From assembly GCA_019118545.1 (NCBI GenBank), contig DWYT01000160.1:43345-107344 (forward strand): a stretch of 64,000 nt of DNA, given 5' to 3'. The DNA comes from Candidatus Mediterraneibacter merdavium (GTDB lineage Bacteria > Bacillota > Clostridia > Lachnospirales > Lachnospiraceae). The first letter of the stretch is position 1, and the number at the start of each line of letters is the position of its first letter. Positions 43,498-53,659 of this stretch are shown here, in pieces. The position numbers and the translations under genes are program-made. The notes below the pieces were generated by a model. The model made no database searches. It was not told the DNA's origin and worked only from the letters and a program-made list of their open reading frames with translations.

Positions 43498-44874
43498 CTA
43501 TCCGAGCAGGTCTTCCCCGATATTCACGACATCGCCCGCGCCCATGGTGATGAGCAGGTCGCCGGGGCGGCAGTTCTTCTTTAAGAACGCCTCGATCTGT
43601 TCAAAGCTCGGGAAATAATGAGTGTCCGTTCCCAGCTTCGCTGTCTCCTCTGCCAGATCTTTCGAGGAGATCCCCAGAGTGTCTGTCTCACGCGCCGCGT
43701 AAATGTCGGCAAGCACGAGATGGTCGGTGTGTGAGAGCGCCTCGGCAAACTCCCGGAAGAATGCCTTTGTGCGGGTATAAGTATGGGGTTGGAAAACACA
43801 CCACACCGCGTTGTGCGGCGAATGCTGCGCTGCTTTTAGCGTGGCTTCGATCTCTGTCGGATGGTGGGCGTAATCGTCCACAATGGTAACGCCGTTCCAT
43901 TCGCCTTTGTACTCAAAGCGGCGGTCCGTACCTGTAAAAGAGAGAAGTCCTTTCTTCGTGACGTCCATGGGGATGCCGAGCAGATCCGCCACAGCGATGG
44001 CCGACAGTGCGTTGGATACGTTATGATCCCCGGTGACAGAGAGAACGATGTGGTCTGCATATTCCCCGCGGCGGGACAGATCAAAGGAGACATGTCCCTT
44101 ATCATCATAGGAAATGCCGGACGCGCTGTAATCATAATCCGCCCCCGGGCCGTAGGTGACGACCTTGCAGGGAAGTCCCTCGTAGATCTCGCGGTGGTCC
44201 GTGATCTCGCCGTTGATCACCAGAGTGCCGTCCTCAGGAAGAAGAGCAGTAAACTGGCGGAAAGAATGACGGATATCCTCCAGATCCTTAAAGAAGTCCA
44301 GATGGTCTTCCTCTATATTTAAAATAACACTGATCTTCGGGAAGAAGTTCAGGAAACTGTTCGTGTATTCGCAGGCCTCTGTGATGAAGGTGCCAGAGCT
44401 TCCCACGCGGATATTACCGCCAATCGCTTTGAGGATGCCGCCCACGGAAATGGTCGGGTCTAAGTCCGCCTCCAGAAGGATGTGTGAGATCATGGAAGTG
44501 GTCGTCGTCTTGCCGTGGGTTCCGGATACGGCGATCGGTGTGTCATAGTTTTTCATAAGCTGCCCCAAAAGCTCTGCCCGTGTCAGCATGGGGATCTTCT
44601 GCGCAACTGCCTCGATCAGCTCGGGGTTGCTGCGGCCGATAGCGGCAGTGTATACAACGCACCCGATACCGGGGGTGATATTCCCGGCGTTTTGTCCATA
44701 CATAATGTGTGCGCCTTCAGATTCCAGTTTTTTTGTCAGCGGGGACTCCTTTGTGTCAGAGCCTGATACAGTAAAGCCTTCCCTGAGAAGGATCTCTGCC
44801 AGTCCGCTCATGCTGATGCCGCCGATGCCGATGAAATGAATGTGGATCGGGTGTTCAAAATCGATTTTATACAT
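43498..44874 (-). CDS. murC: UDP-N-acetylmuramate--L-alanine ligase
   Basis: It adds L-alanine to UDP-MurNAc, the first step of the stem peptide. The 458-residue protein begins IHFIGIGGISMSGLAEIL and has the ATP loop AVSGTHGKTTTTSM near residue 115, the HPTEIEATL stretch and VFQPHTYTRT. GGAAGAGG precedes the start. It stands alone, divergent from glgC. Confidence 0.96.
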   Translation of the reverse strand: MYKIDFEHPIHIHFIGIGGISMSGLAEILLREGFTVSGSDTKESPLTKKLESEGAHIMYGQNAGNITPGIGCVVYTAAIGRSNPELIEAVAQKIPMLTRAELLGQLMKNYDTPIAVSGTHGKTTTTSMISHILLEADLDPTISVGGILKAIGGNIRVGSSGTFITEACEYTNSFLNFFPKISVILNIEEDHLDFFKDLEDIRHSFRQFTALLPEDGTLVINGEITDHREIYEGLPCKVVTYGPGADYDYSASGISYDDKGHVSFDLSRRGEYADHIVLSVTGDHNVSNALSAIAVADLLGIPMDVTKKGLLSFTGTDRRFEYKGEWNGVTIVDDYAHHPTEIEATLKAAQHSPHNAVWCVFQPHTYTRTKAFFREFAEALSHTDHLVLADIYAARETDTLGISSKDLAEETAKLGTDTHYFPSFEQIEAFLKKNCRPGDLLITMGAGDVVNIGEDLLG

Positions 44875-45023
44875 ATGAATGCCTCTTCCCTTTTCTTAAT
44901 TTTCAGTAATAAATTGCAATTGCCTACTATATTATACTATATATGATAAAAAATAAAAGAAGTTCTTTTTGTGGGAAATTAACAAAAAGTGAACAAATTG
45001 TAAAAAAAAATTGTAAAAAATTA

Positions 45024-45051
45024 TTGGCTAAAGATAAATCTATGGTATAAT
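45024..45051 (+). promoter_or_regulatory. Promoter of glgC-glgD
   Basis: TTGGCT (45024-45029), 16 bp, extended -10 TGG then TATAAT (45046-45051), 31 bases before the glgC start. Confidence 0.7.
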
Positions 45052-45082
45052 GATAACATCTAACTAGAAATGAGGTGACGCA

Positions 45083-46357
45083 ATGTTCAAAAAGGAAATG
45101 ATCGCCATGCTGCTGGCGGGAGGACAAGGCAGCAGGCTCGGTGTTCTTACGGCGAAAGTCGCCAAACCTGCGGTTGCTTTTGGAGGTAAGTACCGGATTA
45201 TCGATTTTCCGCTGAGTAACTGTATTAACTCAGGTATTGATACAGTGGGCGTGTTGACGCAGTATCAGCCGTTACGTCTGAACACGCATATCGGGATTGG
45301 GATTCCGTGGGATCTGGACAGAAACGTCGGTGGGGTATCTATCCTGCCGCCCTATGAGAAGAGCTCGAACAGCGAGTGGTATACAGGGACGGCAAATGCG
45401 ATCTATCAGAATCTGAATTATATGGAAACATACAATCCGGACTACGTTCTGATCCTTTCCGGAGACCATATTTACAAGATGGATTATGAAGTGATGCTTG
45501 ATTTCCACAAGGCAAACAATGCGGACGTGACCATCGCGGCCATGCCGGTGCCCATCGAGGAGGCCAGCCGTTTCGGTATTGTGGTGACAGACGGGGACAG
45601 CAGGATCAGGGAGTTTGAGGAGAAGCCGGAGAAGCCGAGCAGTAATCTGGCGTCAATGGGTATCTATATCTTTAGCTGGCCGGTGCTCAGGGAAGCGCTG
45701 ATTAAGCTGAAAGACCAGCCGAACTGCGATTTCGGAAAGCATATCATTCCCTACTGCCACGGCAAAGGGGACAGGCTGTTCGCCTATGAGTACAATGGGT
45801 ACTGGAAGGATGTAGGAACGCTCAGCTCCTACTGGGAAGCGAACATGGAGCTGATCGATATTATCCCGGAGTTCAACCTGTACGAGGAGTTCTGGAAGAT
45901 CTATACGAACAGCGCGAGTCTTCCGCCCCAGTACATCTCCGAGGAGGCAGTGGTCGACCGCTGTATCATCAGCAACGGCTCTGAGATTTACGGTGAAGTG
46001 CACAGTTCCGTGTTAGGCGGGGGCGTTTCAATAGGCAAGGGCAGCGTGGTGCGCGATTCGATTATTATGCAGGGAGTGAAGATCGGCGAGAACTGCGTGG
46101 TCGAGAAAGCGATCATCGCGGAGGATACGGAGATTGGAGATAATGTTGTCATCGGTGTCGGGGCCGAGGTGGAGAACAAGACCAAGCCGAATATATACAG
46201 CGGTGGTCTGGCCACTATCGGAGAGAATTCCGTGATCCCGCCGAATGTACAGATCGGAAAGAATACCGCGATCAGCGGCGTGACGATCCCCGAGGATTAT
46301 CGTGACGGTGTGCTCGAGAGCGGCGAGACATTGATAAAGGCAGGTGACAGGATATGA
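45083..46357 (+). CDS. glgC: Glucose-1-phosphate adenylyltransferase
   Basis: It makes ADP-glucose, the committed step of glycogen synthesis. The 424-residue enzyme has [42 protein letters not shown] and [12 protein letters not shown] of the nucleotidyltransferase domain and a C-terminal left-handed beta helix ([20 protein letters not shown]). GAGGTGAC precedes the ATG. It overlaps glgD by four bases. Confidence 0.96.
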   Translation: MFKKEMIAMLLAGGQGSRLGVLTAKVAKPAVAFGGKYRIIDFPLSNCINSGIDTVGVLTQYQPLRLNTHIGIGIPWDLDRNVGGVSILPPYEKSSNSEWYTGTANAIYQNLNYMETYNPDYVLILSGDHIYKMDYEVMLDFHKANNADVTIAAMPVPIEEASRFGIVVTDGDSRIREFEEKPEKPSSNLASMGIYIFSWPVLREALIKLKDQPNCDFGKHIIPYCHGKGDRLFAYEYNGYWKDVGTLSSYWEANMELIDIIPEFNLYEEFWKIYTNSASLPPQYISEEAVVDRCIISNGSEIYGEVHSSVLGGGVSIGKGSVVRDSIIMQGVKIGENCVVEKAIIAEDTEIGDNVVIGVGAEVENKTKPNIYSGGLATIGENSVIPPNVQIGKNTAISGVTIPEDYRDGVLESGETLIKAGDRI

Positions 46358-47472
46358 GAGCAGTAGGTATTATCTTGGCAGGCGGTAACAACAGGAAGAT
46401 GCACGAGCTGACGGCAAAGCGCGCTGTGGCGGCAATGCCGATCGCCGGGAGTTACCGGGCGATCGACTTCGCGCTCAGTAATATGACGAATTCTCATATT
46501 CAGAAGGTTGCCGTGCTGACCCAGTATAACGCAAGGTCGCTGAACGAGCATCTGAACTCATCCAAATGGTGGGACTTCGGACGCAAACAGGGAGGACTGT
46601 ATGTATTCACCCCCACGATCACGGCAGATAACGGCTACTGGTACAGGGGAACCGCTGACGCGATTTATCAAAATCTCGACTTTTTGAGAAAGTGCCATGA
46701 GCCGTATGTGATCATCACATCGGGCGACGCGGTGTACAAGCTGGACTACAATGATGTGCTTGCATATCATATCGAAAAGAAAGCGGACATCACTGTAGTG
46801 TGCAAGGAGCTGGAGCCGGAGGATGACGCGACCCGCTTCGGCACGATCCGCATGAATGAGAATTCCCGCATCGAAGAGTTTGAGGAGAAACCCATGGTGG
46901 CACACTCCCAGACAATATCCACGGGAATCTACGTGATCCGCAGGAGACTGCTTATCGATCTCGTAGAGCACTGCGCGGAGGAAGAGAGACACGATTTTGT
47001 AACCGATATCCTCATCAGGTACAAGAACCTGAAAAAGATATATGGCTATAAAATAAACAGCTACTGGAACAACATATCAACGGTAGACGCATATTATCAG
47101 ACAAACATGGATTTCCTGAAACCGGAAGTGCGCAATTACTTCTTCCGGGAGATGCCGGCAGTATTTTCCAAGGTGAGCGACCAGCCGCCCGCAAAATACA
47201 ATCCGGGCGCAGTCGTTAAGAACAGTCTGGTGGGAAGCGGAAGTATTATCAATGGCATGGTTGAGAATTCCGTGATCTTCAAGAAGGTTTTTGTTGGAAA
47301 TAACTGTGTGATCAAGAATTCCATTATCTTGAATGATGTATACCTTGGCGACAACACGTACATTGAGAACTGTATTGTCGAGAGCCGTGACACAATCAGG
47401 GCGAACACAAGGCATGTCGGGGAAAATGGTGTCAAAGTAGTAGTTGAAAAGAACGAAAGATACGCATTATGA
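46354..47472 (+). CDS. glgD: GlgD, glucose-1-phosphate adenylyltransferase-like subunit
   Basis: A 372-residue GlgC relative that forms mixed tetramers with GlgC in Firmicutes and raises its activity. It is shorter and has a degenerate N-terminal nucleotide loop ([14 protein letters not shown] in place of GGQGSRL), which fits a regulatory subunit. The rest follows GlgC ([33 protein letters not shown], hexapeptide repeats). It starts within the glgC stop codon. Confidence 0.95.
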   Translation: MRAVGIILAGGNNRKMHELTAKRAVAAMPIAGSYRAIDFALSNMTNSHIQKVAVLTQYNARSLNEHLNSSKWWDFGRKQGGLYVFTPTITADNGYWYRGTADAIYQNLDFLRKCHEPYVIITSGDAVYKLDYNDVLAYHIEKKADITVVCKELEPEDDATRFGTIRMNENSRIEEFEEKPMVAHSQTISTGIYVIRRRLLIDLVEHCAEEERHDFVTDILIRYKNLKKIYGYKINSYWNNISTVDAYYQTNMDFLKPEVRNYFFREMPAVFSKVSDQPPAKYNPGAVVKNSLVGSGSIINGMVENSVIFKKVFVGNNCVIKNSIILNDVYLGDNTYIENCIVESRDTIRANTRHVGENGVKVVVEKNERYAL

Positions 47473-47569
47473 TCCTGTGAGGAAAACAGGAAAGAGGCAA
47501 GGTCGTGAGGGCGGGACGCCGGTATGTCGGACCCGGAGATAATGCGGCAGAGAAAGGAGACCTGAGAAT

Positions 47570-47857
47570 ATGCAGATCACAGATGTACGCGTACGCAAAG
47601 TTGCGAAAGAAGGGAAGTTAAAAGCAGTCGTATCTATTACCATCGACGAGGAATTCGTTGTCCATGATATCAAGGTGATAGAGGGTGAGAAAGGATTGTT
47701 CATCGCGATGCCGAGCAAAAAATCAATGGACGGCGAGTATCGCGATATCGCACATCCGATCAATTCAGGGACAAGAGAGAGGATCCAGTCTACGATCCTT
47801 GAGAGATATGAGCAGTCCCTTGAAGAAGAGGATGAGACGGCGGCGGAAGAGGCATAA
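47570..47857 (+). CDS. spoVG: SpoVG RNA/DNA-binding regulator
   Basis: A 95-residue conserved regulator with the signature [20 protein letters not shown] and [22 protein letters not shown]. It influences septation, sporulation and envelope genes in Firmicutes. AGAAAGGAGACC precedes the ATG. The acidic tail is typical. Confidence 0.95.
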   Translation: MQITDVRVRKVAKEGKLKAVVSITIDEEFVVHDIKVIEGEKGLFIAMPSKKSMDGEYRDIAHPINSGTRERIQSTILERYEQSLEEEDETAAEEA

Positions 47858-47905
47858 GCCGGGTTTCAGAAAAGATAGGTTTCCAAAGTGCGGGACGAGG
47901 ATGTC

Positions 47906-47981
47906 TTGCGTGATATAAAGATATTGTGGTAAACTGACAGCGTCAGTGTAGGGCGGATATCTCCTGCGTACACTGGCGCTG
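47906..47981 (+). promoter_or_regulatory. Promoter and adjoining palindrome before the K+/H+ antiporter gene
   Basis: TTGCGT (47906-47911), 18 bp, extended -10 TGG then TAAACT (47930-47935). Immediately downstream CAGCGTCAGTGTA (47938-47950) and TACACTGGCGCTG (47969-47981) pair at 12 of 13 positions plus one G-T. No T tract follows. I see no c-di-AMP riboswitch core. Confidence 0.5.
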
Positions 47982-48053
47982 ATGTATTTATAGGAATGAT
48001 TCTCTGCCGGTGAAAGTATCTGCGGCGGGGCACGGATAAAACAGGAGGAACGG

Positions 48054-49640
48054 ATGAACCATTTATTACTTCTTGCAGCCATTGTACTCATACTTTGCAT
48101 CCTGATGAACAGGATCGCCGCGAAGCTCCCCATACCTTCGCTTCTTATGTTCATCGCTCTGGGAATGTGCTTCGGGGAAAATGGTTTCCTGAGGATTCCT
48201 TTTAATGACTATGAGATGTCCGAGGCGGTCTGCTCGATCAGCCTGATCTTTGTCATGTTCTACGGCGGATTCGGCACGAATTTAAAAACGGCCCGTCCTG
48301 TCATGGCAAGATCCTTCCTGCTCTCAACGGCAGGTGTTGTCGTGACCGCCCTTCTGACCGGAGGCGCGGCGCATTACCTCCTCGGTCTTGGCTGGCAGGA
48401 GGGACTTCTCATCGGAGCTGTCATCGCTTCCACGGACGCTGCTTCCGTGTTCAATGTGCTGCGGTCGAAAAAGCTGTCCCTGAAAAACCACACGGACTCC
48501 ATGCTGGAGCTGGAGTCAGGCTCCAATGACCCTATCTCCTACATGCTGACCATCCTCATGATATCCCTTATATCCGGTGAGGAGATCTTTGTACCGGCCA
48601 TGCTGGCGAAGCAGATTATATTTGGCATCGTGTGCGGACTGCTTATCGGAAAGGCGGCGGTCTATATCATGGATAATATTGATTTCCGCATGAAACAGGG
48701 AAGGACAGTGTTCGTGTTTGCCATTGTAATCGCGGGGTATGCCTTGGCGTCGCTCATCGGCGGCAACGGATATCTGAGTGTGTATCTGTGCGGGATTTTC
48801 ATGGGAAATGGCTTTATCGAGGACAAAAAAGACATGGTGCGCTTCTTCGACATTGTGACAGAGATTGCCCAGATGGTCATCTTCTTCCTGCTGGGTCTTC
48901 TGGTAACCCCGGCGGAGCTGCCGGAGGTATTTCTTCCGGCGCTGGCTGTGTGTCTGTTCATGACATTTATCGGGCGTCCGGCTGCGGTATTCCTCGTACT
49001 CAGACCATTTGGCGCTTCCATGGCCCAGATCGGACTCGTATCGTGGGCGGGTCTGAGAGGTGTGGCGTCCATCGTGTTTTCTATCTATGTGGTGCTGGCG
49101 GATATACCGATGACATATAATCTGTTCAACCTTGTGTTCGTGATCGTCCTGCTCTCGCTCGCGGGGCAGGGGACGCTCCTTCCTGCCGTGGCAGGGAAAC
49201 TTAAGATGATTGATAAAAATGCCAATGTCCTGCGAACCTTCAATGATTATCAGGAGGAGAGCGAGATCGCCTTCATCAAGATCAAGGTAACGCCAGACCA
49301 TCCCTTTGCGGGTAAGAAGCTAAAAGATGTCGTCATGCCGCCGGGTTTTCTTGCTGTGCTTGTGTTCCGGGGAGATCTGTCAATCACACCCAACGGCGGC
49401 ACACGGCTGTACAGCGGGGATCTGATCGTCTGCGCGGCTCCCGCCTTTGAAGACCGGGAGAACCTCACGCTTCATGAGGTCAGCATCGGAAAGAACCACA
49501 GGTGGAGGGATAAGATGATCAGGGAATTGGATCAGAGCTCAGGAGTGCTGATTATCATGGTAAAAAGAGGGGAAAATATCCTCATCCCCAATGGCGAGAC
49601 AAAGATATACAGGGACGATGTGCTGGTGCTGAGGCGGTAG
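48054..49640 (+). CDS. Potassium/proton antiporter, CPA1 NhaP2/CvrA type
   Basis: A 528-residue membrane antiporter that exports K+ (or Na+) in exchange for protons. Residues 1-390 form about 12 membrane helices (LIGAVIASTDAASVFNVLRS near 120, LELESGSNDPISYMLTI near 150). The C-terminus has TrkA-C-type ligand-binding modules (IAFIKIKVTPDHPFAGKKLK). AGGAGGAAC precedes the ATG. TrkA-C parts bind nucleotides, including c-di-AMP in relatives. A terminator for it appears to lie inside the convergent gene (49718-49747). Confidence 0.9.
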   Translation: MNHLLLLAAIVLILCILMNRIAAKLPIPSLLMFIALGMCFGENGFLRIPFNDYEMSEAVCSISLIFVMFYGGFGTNLKTARPVMARSFLLSTAGVVVTALLTGGAAHYLLGLGWQEGLLIGAVIASTDAASVFNVLRSKKLSLKNHTDSMLELESGSNDPISYMLTILMISLISGEEIFVPAMLAKQIIFGIVCGLLIGKAAVYIMDNIDFRMKQGRTVFVFAIVIAGYALASLIGGNGYLSVYLCGIFMGNGFIEDKKDMVRFFDIVTEIAQMVIFFLLGLLVTPAELPEVFLPALAVCLFMTFIGRPAAVFLVLRPFGASMAQIGLVSWAGLRGVASIVFSIYVVLADIPMTYNLFNLVFVIVLLSLAGQGTLLPAVAGKLKMIDKNANVLRTFNDYQEESEIAFIKIKVTPDHPFAGKKLKDVVMPPGFLAVLVFRGDLSITPNGGTRLYSGDLIVCAAPAFEDRENLTLHEVSIGKNHRWRDKMIRELDQSSGVLIIMVKRGENILIPNGETKIYRDDVLVLRR

Positions 49641-49655
49641 AGAGGGTGAGTTCGC

Positions 49656-50378
49656 TTACGGCAGTTCAAATGTCAGCTTCCTTATGTCGAGAGGATGTTT
49701 AAAACAGAGCTTATACGCGCAGAGCCGGAGCGGCTCTGCGTTTTTTTCGCTTTTATATCCGTATTTATAGTCGCCTGCGAGAGGGCATCCTATATGCGAC
49801 ATCTGTACCCGGATCTGATGGTGCCGCCCGGTGTCCAGTTTTATCTCTACAAGAGAGGTGCCGCTGTCAGAATACGTTTCGACTGTTTTATAGTGAAGAC
49901 AGGCTTCTTTAGCACCCGGCGTATCCTTTCCGCAGACGCGGGAGGAGTTGGAGCGGGCGTCTTTGACCAGATAGTCCTGAAGCGTTCCCTCGAGGGGGTC
50001 AGGAGTGCCGGATACGACAGCACGGTAATATTTTCCAAACCCAGAGGAGGTGAGCTGGCGGTTCAGCTCCCTAGCGGCCTGCGGCGTTTTGGCAAATACG
50101 AGAAGTCCTTCCACAGGCTGGTCGAGGCGGTGGATGACCGCAAGATACGGGGCGGAGGAACCGGCCGGGCAAGTCCGCTGCCCCTGTGCCGTCCGGGCGC
50201 TGCGGCTGCGGCCACCCCGGCTGCCCTGCGTCTGTGACGCGGCCAGATAATTTTTCAAAAGGCTCTCCAGATCCTTCTCTGCGGGGCGGGCGCTCTGTAC
50301 AGCGATTCCCGCGGGTTTGCGGCAGACAATGATCTGCGCATCTTCGTATATAATAAGGCTGTTTAAATCTTCTTTCAT
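49656..50378 (-). CDS. RluA-family RNA pseudouridine synthase
   Basis: A 240-residue enzyme with YEDAQIIVCRKPAGIAVQSA, the catalytic-Asp motif HRLDQPVEGLLVFAKT near residue 88, SGFGKYYRAVV and HHQIRVQMSHIGCPLAGDYKYG. It has no S4 domain; the target uridines are unknown. I start it at ATG 50378 after AAAGG; a GTG three codons earlier overlaps that site. It converges on the antiporter gene, and its C-terminal codons contain the antiporter's terminator. Confidence 0.92.
   Translation of the reverse strand: MKEDLNSLIIYEDAQIIVCRKPAGIAVQSARPAEKDLESLLKNYLAASQTQGSRGGRSRSARTAQGQRTCPAGSSAPYLAVIHRLDQPVEGLLVFAKTPQAARELNRQLTSSGFGKYYRAVVSGTPDPLEGTLQDYLVKDARSNSSRVCGKDTPGAKEACLHYKTVETYSDSGTSLVEIKLDTGRHHQIRVQMSHIGCPLAGDYKYGYKSEKNAEPLRLCAYKLCFKHPLDIRKLTFELP
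49718..49747 (+). terminator. Strong + strand terminator inside the convergent pseudouridine synthase gene
   Basis: CGCAGAGCCG (49718-49727) and CGGCTCTGCG (49731-49740) pair perfectly over a three-base loop and are followed by seven T. It lies 78 bases after the antiporter stop and codes, on the other strand, for NAEPLRLC. Confidence 0.85.
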
Positions 50379-50470
50379 GTAGTGCACCTTTCTTGACTTT
50401 TGGGTCTGTTGCGACTAAACTGATTATCATACAAAAGATTTTCAAGGTCAAGCATTTAAGGAGGAATTCC

Positions 50471-51730
50471 ATGATAAATAATGACTGGGAACGGTTTGGG
50501 GATGAGATTCGCAGGACGATACAGGACGCAGTCGATAATCAGGATTTTCGCAGGCTGAATCAGACTGTCTCTGATACAATCGGCAAAGCCATGGGAGCTG
50601 TGTCCGACGGACTGCGCAATGGAGGCTGGTACCGGGATCCGGGCGCGGGCGGACAGGGTAAATCAAGTCCCGGACAGCAGAATGGAGGAAACATGCCGGG
50701 AGCAAATATGCAGGGCGGCCCTAATGCAGGAGCGGTGCAGCTCCGGAAAAGCCGGCTGTATCTCAAAGGCACGGCGCCGAAAGTAGGGGGAATATTTCTG
50801 GCGGCAACAGGCTATACGTTCGGTCTGGCTTCTCTTGTCGTATTGTTCATCCTCTGCCTGATCGGCATGAGAAGCGGCTGGGTATTGGGGACGAAGATCG
50901 CGGGCGGACTGCTGGGAATCTCGGCGGTCATATTTGCCGGGATGGCATTTACAGGGACAAGCATGGCATGCAGTGTCGGACGCTTCCGCAATTACGTAAA
51001 AGCGCTGGGCGCGCGGGAATACTGCAATACGGCAGAGCTGGCGCAGAGAACCGGACGCACGGTAAAAGCTGTGGTGAAGGACTTGAAGAAAATGATACGA
51101 AAGGGTTGGTTCCTTCAAGGACATTTGGATGCGAAGGGAACATGCCTGATGACGAGCAATGAGGCGTATGCGCAGTACAACGCGCTCATGGAACGGATGA
51201 GCAGGGAGAAGGCGGAGCGGGAGGCCGCAGAGGCGAGGGCGCGCCAAGAGTATGAGAAGCTTACCCCTGAGGTGCAGAGTATTATTAAACAGGGCGATGA
51301 TTATGTTAGGAAGATCCGCGAGGCGAACGACGCCATACCCGGTGAAGAGATTTCAGCGAAGATCTCCCGTATGGAAATGCTGGTCGACAGGATCTTTGAC
51401 CGGGTAGAGCAAAATCCTGACAGTGTGGATGATATCGGGAAGCTGATGCAATATTATCTGCCCACCACGATCAAGCTCCTTGAGGCATATGAGAAACTGG
51501 ACGCCCAGCCTGTTCAGGGGGAGAATATCCTCTCCTCAAAGCAGGAGATTGAGAAGACGCTTGATACACTGAATATTGCATTCGAGAAGCTTCTGGACGA
51601 CCTTTTTCAGGATACGGCGTGGGATCTGTCCACAGATATCTCCGTGCTGCACACTATGCTGGCGCAGGAGGGACTGACAGAGGACGGACTGAAAGCAAAG
51701 ATGAATGGAGGACGAAGAGATGAGCAATGA
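50471..51730 (+). CDS. XpaC-like membrane protein (5-bromo-4-chloroindolyl phosphate hydrolysis family)
   Basis: A 419-residue protein. Residues 1-90 are a polar and Gly/Asn/Gln-rich lead, two membrane helices lie at about 105-130 and 139-163, an HTH-like segment (TAELAQRTGRTVKAVVKDLK) at about 182-201, and the remainder is helical. The family name comes from a B. subtilis phenotype; the true function is not known. AGGAGG precedes ATG 50471; the frame is open to 50393. It overlaps TelA by 11 bases; the pair usually travels together. Confidence 0.82.
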   Translation: MINNDWERFGDEIRRTIQDAVDNQDFRRLNQTVSDTIGKAMGAVSDGLRNGGWYRDPGAGGQGKSSPGQQNGGNMPGANMQGGPNAGAVQLRKSRLYLKGTAPKVGGIFLAATGYTFGLASLVVLFILCLIGMRSGWVLGTKIAGGLLGISAVIFAGMAFTGTSMACSVGRFRNYVKALGAREYCNTAELAQRTGRTVKAVVKDLKKMIRKGWFLQGHLDAKGTCLMTSNEAYAQYNALMERMSREKAEREAAEARARQEYEKLTPEVQSIIKQGDDYVRKIREANDAIPGEEISAKISRMEMLVDRIFDRVEQNPDSVDDIGKLMQYYLPTTIKLLEAYEKLDAQPVQGENILSSKQEIEKTLDTLNIAFEKLLDDLFQDTAWDLSTDISVLHTMLAQEGLTEDGLKAKMNGGRRDEQ

Positions 51731-52856
51731 GTTTAAAGACATGGGCACTGCCCCCACACTGACACTGAATCCGTTTGCGGCGCAGGAGGAGAAGAACCCT
51801 CCTGTAGTGCAGCCGGAGGAGCCGCCAATGGACGACAACATTCTGACCGAAGAAGAACGGAGGACTGTGGACGCGTTCGCGCAGCAGATCGACCTGACGG
51901 ACTCCACTATGGTGCTCCAGTACGGCGCGGGCACACAGAAAAAGATGGCAGACTTCTCAGAGTCCGCTCTGGAGAATGTAAAGTCCAAGGATCTGGGAGA
52001 AGTGGGCACCCTGCTGACAGATGTAGTCAAGGAACTTAAAAGCTTTGACGAAGAAGAGGAAAAAGGCTTCTTCGGTATCTTTAAGAAGGCATCGAATAAG
52101 ATCGAGTCCATGAAAGCGAAATACGCTAAAGCGGAGACGAATGTCAATGAGATTGTCAAAGTGCTGGAATCCCATCAGGTACAGCTTTTAAAAGACTCTG
52201 CCCTTCTGGATAAGATGTATGAGCTGAACCTTACCTATTTCAAAGAATTGTCCATGTACATCCTTGCCGGGAAGAAGAAACTGGCGCAGGTGAGGAATAC
52301 AGAGCTGCGGACGCTCCATGAGCGGGCGCAGATGAGCGGACTTGCAGAGGACGCGCAGGCGGCGAAGGATCTGGACGCGATGTGCAACAGGTTTGAGAAG
52401 AAGATTCATGACCTTGAGCTGACGAGGATGATCTCTATCCAGACAGCGCCGCAGATCCGGCTTGTGCAGAATAATGACACTGTGATGGTTGAGAAGATCC
52501 AGTCTACCATCGTCAATACGATTCCCCTGTGGAAGAGCCAGATGGTGCTGGCCCTTGGCGTGGAGCACTCCGCACAGGCGGCGGAAGCCCAGCGTCAAGT
52601 GACAGACATGACAAATGAGCTTCTTAAAAAGAACGCGGAGAAGCTGAAGATGGCGACGGTTGAGACGGCGAGAGAATCAGAGAGGGGCATTGTAGATCTG
52701 GAGACGCTTAAGACGACAAATGCGACGCTGATCTCTACTCTGGACGAGGTTATGACCATTCAGAGAGAAGGGAGAGAGAAACGGCAGGCGGCAGAGGCGG
52801 AGCTTCGGAACATGGAGGCGGAGCTGAAAAATAAGCTGCTGGCGATACAGGGATGA
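51720..52856 (+). CDS. TelA/toxic-anion resistance family protein
   Basis: A 378-residue largely helical protein of the family named after tellurite resistance; its real role is thought to concern the cell envelope. Seen: IDLTDSTMVLQYGAGTQKKM, MYELNLTYFKELSMYILAGK, and QTAPQIRLVQNNDTVMVEKI. The N-terminus is Pro- and Glu-rich. I start it at ATG 51720, nine bases after GGAGG. Its stop overlaps the next gene as ATGA. Confidence 0.9.
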   Translation: MSNEFKDMGTAPTLTLNPFAAQEEKNPPVVQPEEPPMDDNILTEEERRTVDAFAQQIDLTDSTMVLQYGAGTQKKMADFSESALENVKSKDLGEVGTLLTDVVKELKSFDEEEEKGFFGIFKKASNKIESMKAKYAKAETNVNEIVKVLESHQVQLLKDSALLDKMYELNLTYFKELSMYILAGKKKLAQVRNTELRTLHERAQMSGLAEDAQAAKDLDAMCNRFEKKIHDLELTRMISIQTAPQIRLVQNNDTVMVEKIQSTIVNTIPLWKSQMVLALGVEHSAQAAEAQRQVTDMTNELLKKNAEKLKMATVETARESERGIVDLETLKTTNATLISTLDEVMTIQREGREKRQAAEAELRNMEAELKNKLLAIQG

Positions 52857-53644
52857 CACGCCGTTCATCTATCCCTGCGGCGGTAAAGCTGCTGTCGGCA
52901 TGGGTGCCGGTGGTCATACTCGCTGTCAGCCTTGGTATTTATCACAAGTTCTTTTATACGGAAAAGGTCCAGACGTCGGAAGCTTTGGGATATCGGTTCG
53001 AAGCGGAAGTGCGTGATGATGGTGCTGTGCATTTTACTGTGGTCGGCACGCCGGATACACCGGATATTTCTGTCGGTGATGACTTCTGGATATATGAGGA
53101 TGGAACGCTGGAGTTCGGCGGAGAAGAATATGTCTGCAGTTATGTGAAAAAGACAAAGTATTCAAGCAGATACAGTGCTGACGGATTTGTTACGTTTCCC
53201 AACGGCATGGAATTTCAGTTCTATCTGTCGGATGCCGGCGAGCCGGTGTGGAACGGATCGCCGTTCTATGACGGCGCGTCAGAGACGTTCGGTGAAGACT
53301 GGACATCGCGCTTTTTTATGGAGCCGTTACCGGAATATCCGTCAGATATGATCGCCGCGGCCGTCATATCCCACAGGGAAGTGGAGTACAACATGGAACA
53401 TCCGTATGTGTGGCGCTGGGAGCTGACAGCGGCAGGACTTCTGCTGACATTTTTTGCGGGCGTGTGGATATTCTGCATCAGATTTTCGGATAAGACGGCG
53501 GGCGCACGGCTTCGTTTATTCTACAAGATAAGCGGCAAGGTAACAATCCGGCCTTGGGTAGTGGCGGTGTGGAAGACCATGTGCGTGGGCTACTTTATTG
53601 TCGGTGTTGTTTTCATATGCTGGTCCTATTTTATGAGGGAGTAG
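52853..53644 (+). CDS. Membrane protein of unknown function, third gene of the XpaC-TelA unit
   Basis: A 263-residue protein. It has an N-terminal membrane helix (about 9-30), a polar extracytoplasmic-like domain rich in aromatic and acidic residues (about 31-175, with GDDFWIYEDGTLEFGGEEYV), then two helices (about 188-208 and 236-258). I do not recognise the family. Translational coupling with TelA (four-base overlap) says it works with the XpaC/TelA pair. Confidence 0.8.
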   Translation: MTRRSSIPAAVKLLSAWVPVVILAVSLGIYHKFFYTEKVQTSEALGYRFEAEVRDDGAVHFTVVGTPDTPDISVGDDFWIYEDGTLEFGGEEYVCSYVKKTKYSSRYSADGFVTFPNGMEFQFYLSDAGEPVWNGSPFYDGASETFGEDWTSRFFMEPLPEYPSDMIAAAVISHREVEYNMEHPYVWRWELTAAGLLLTFFAGVWIFCIRFSDKTAGARLRLFYKISGKVTIRPWVVAVWKTMCVGYFIVGVVFICWSYFMRE

Positions 53645-53659
53645 AACGTTTTGAAATGC

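Noticed and set aside
47858-48053. A c-di-AMP riboswitch before the K+/H+ antiporter
   Set aside because: No characteristic core is visible; only one inverted repeat is present.
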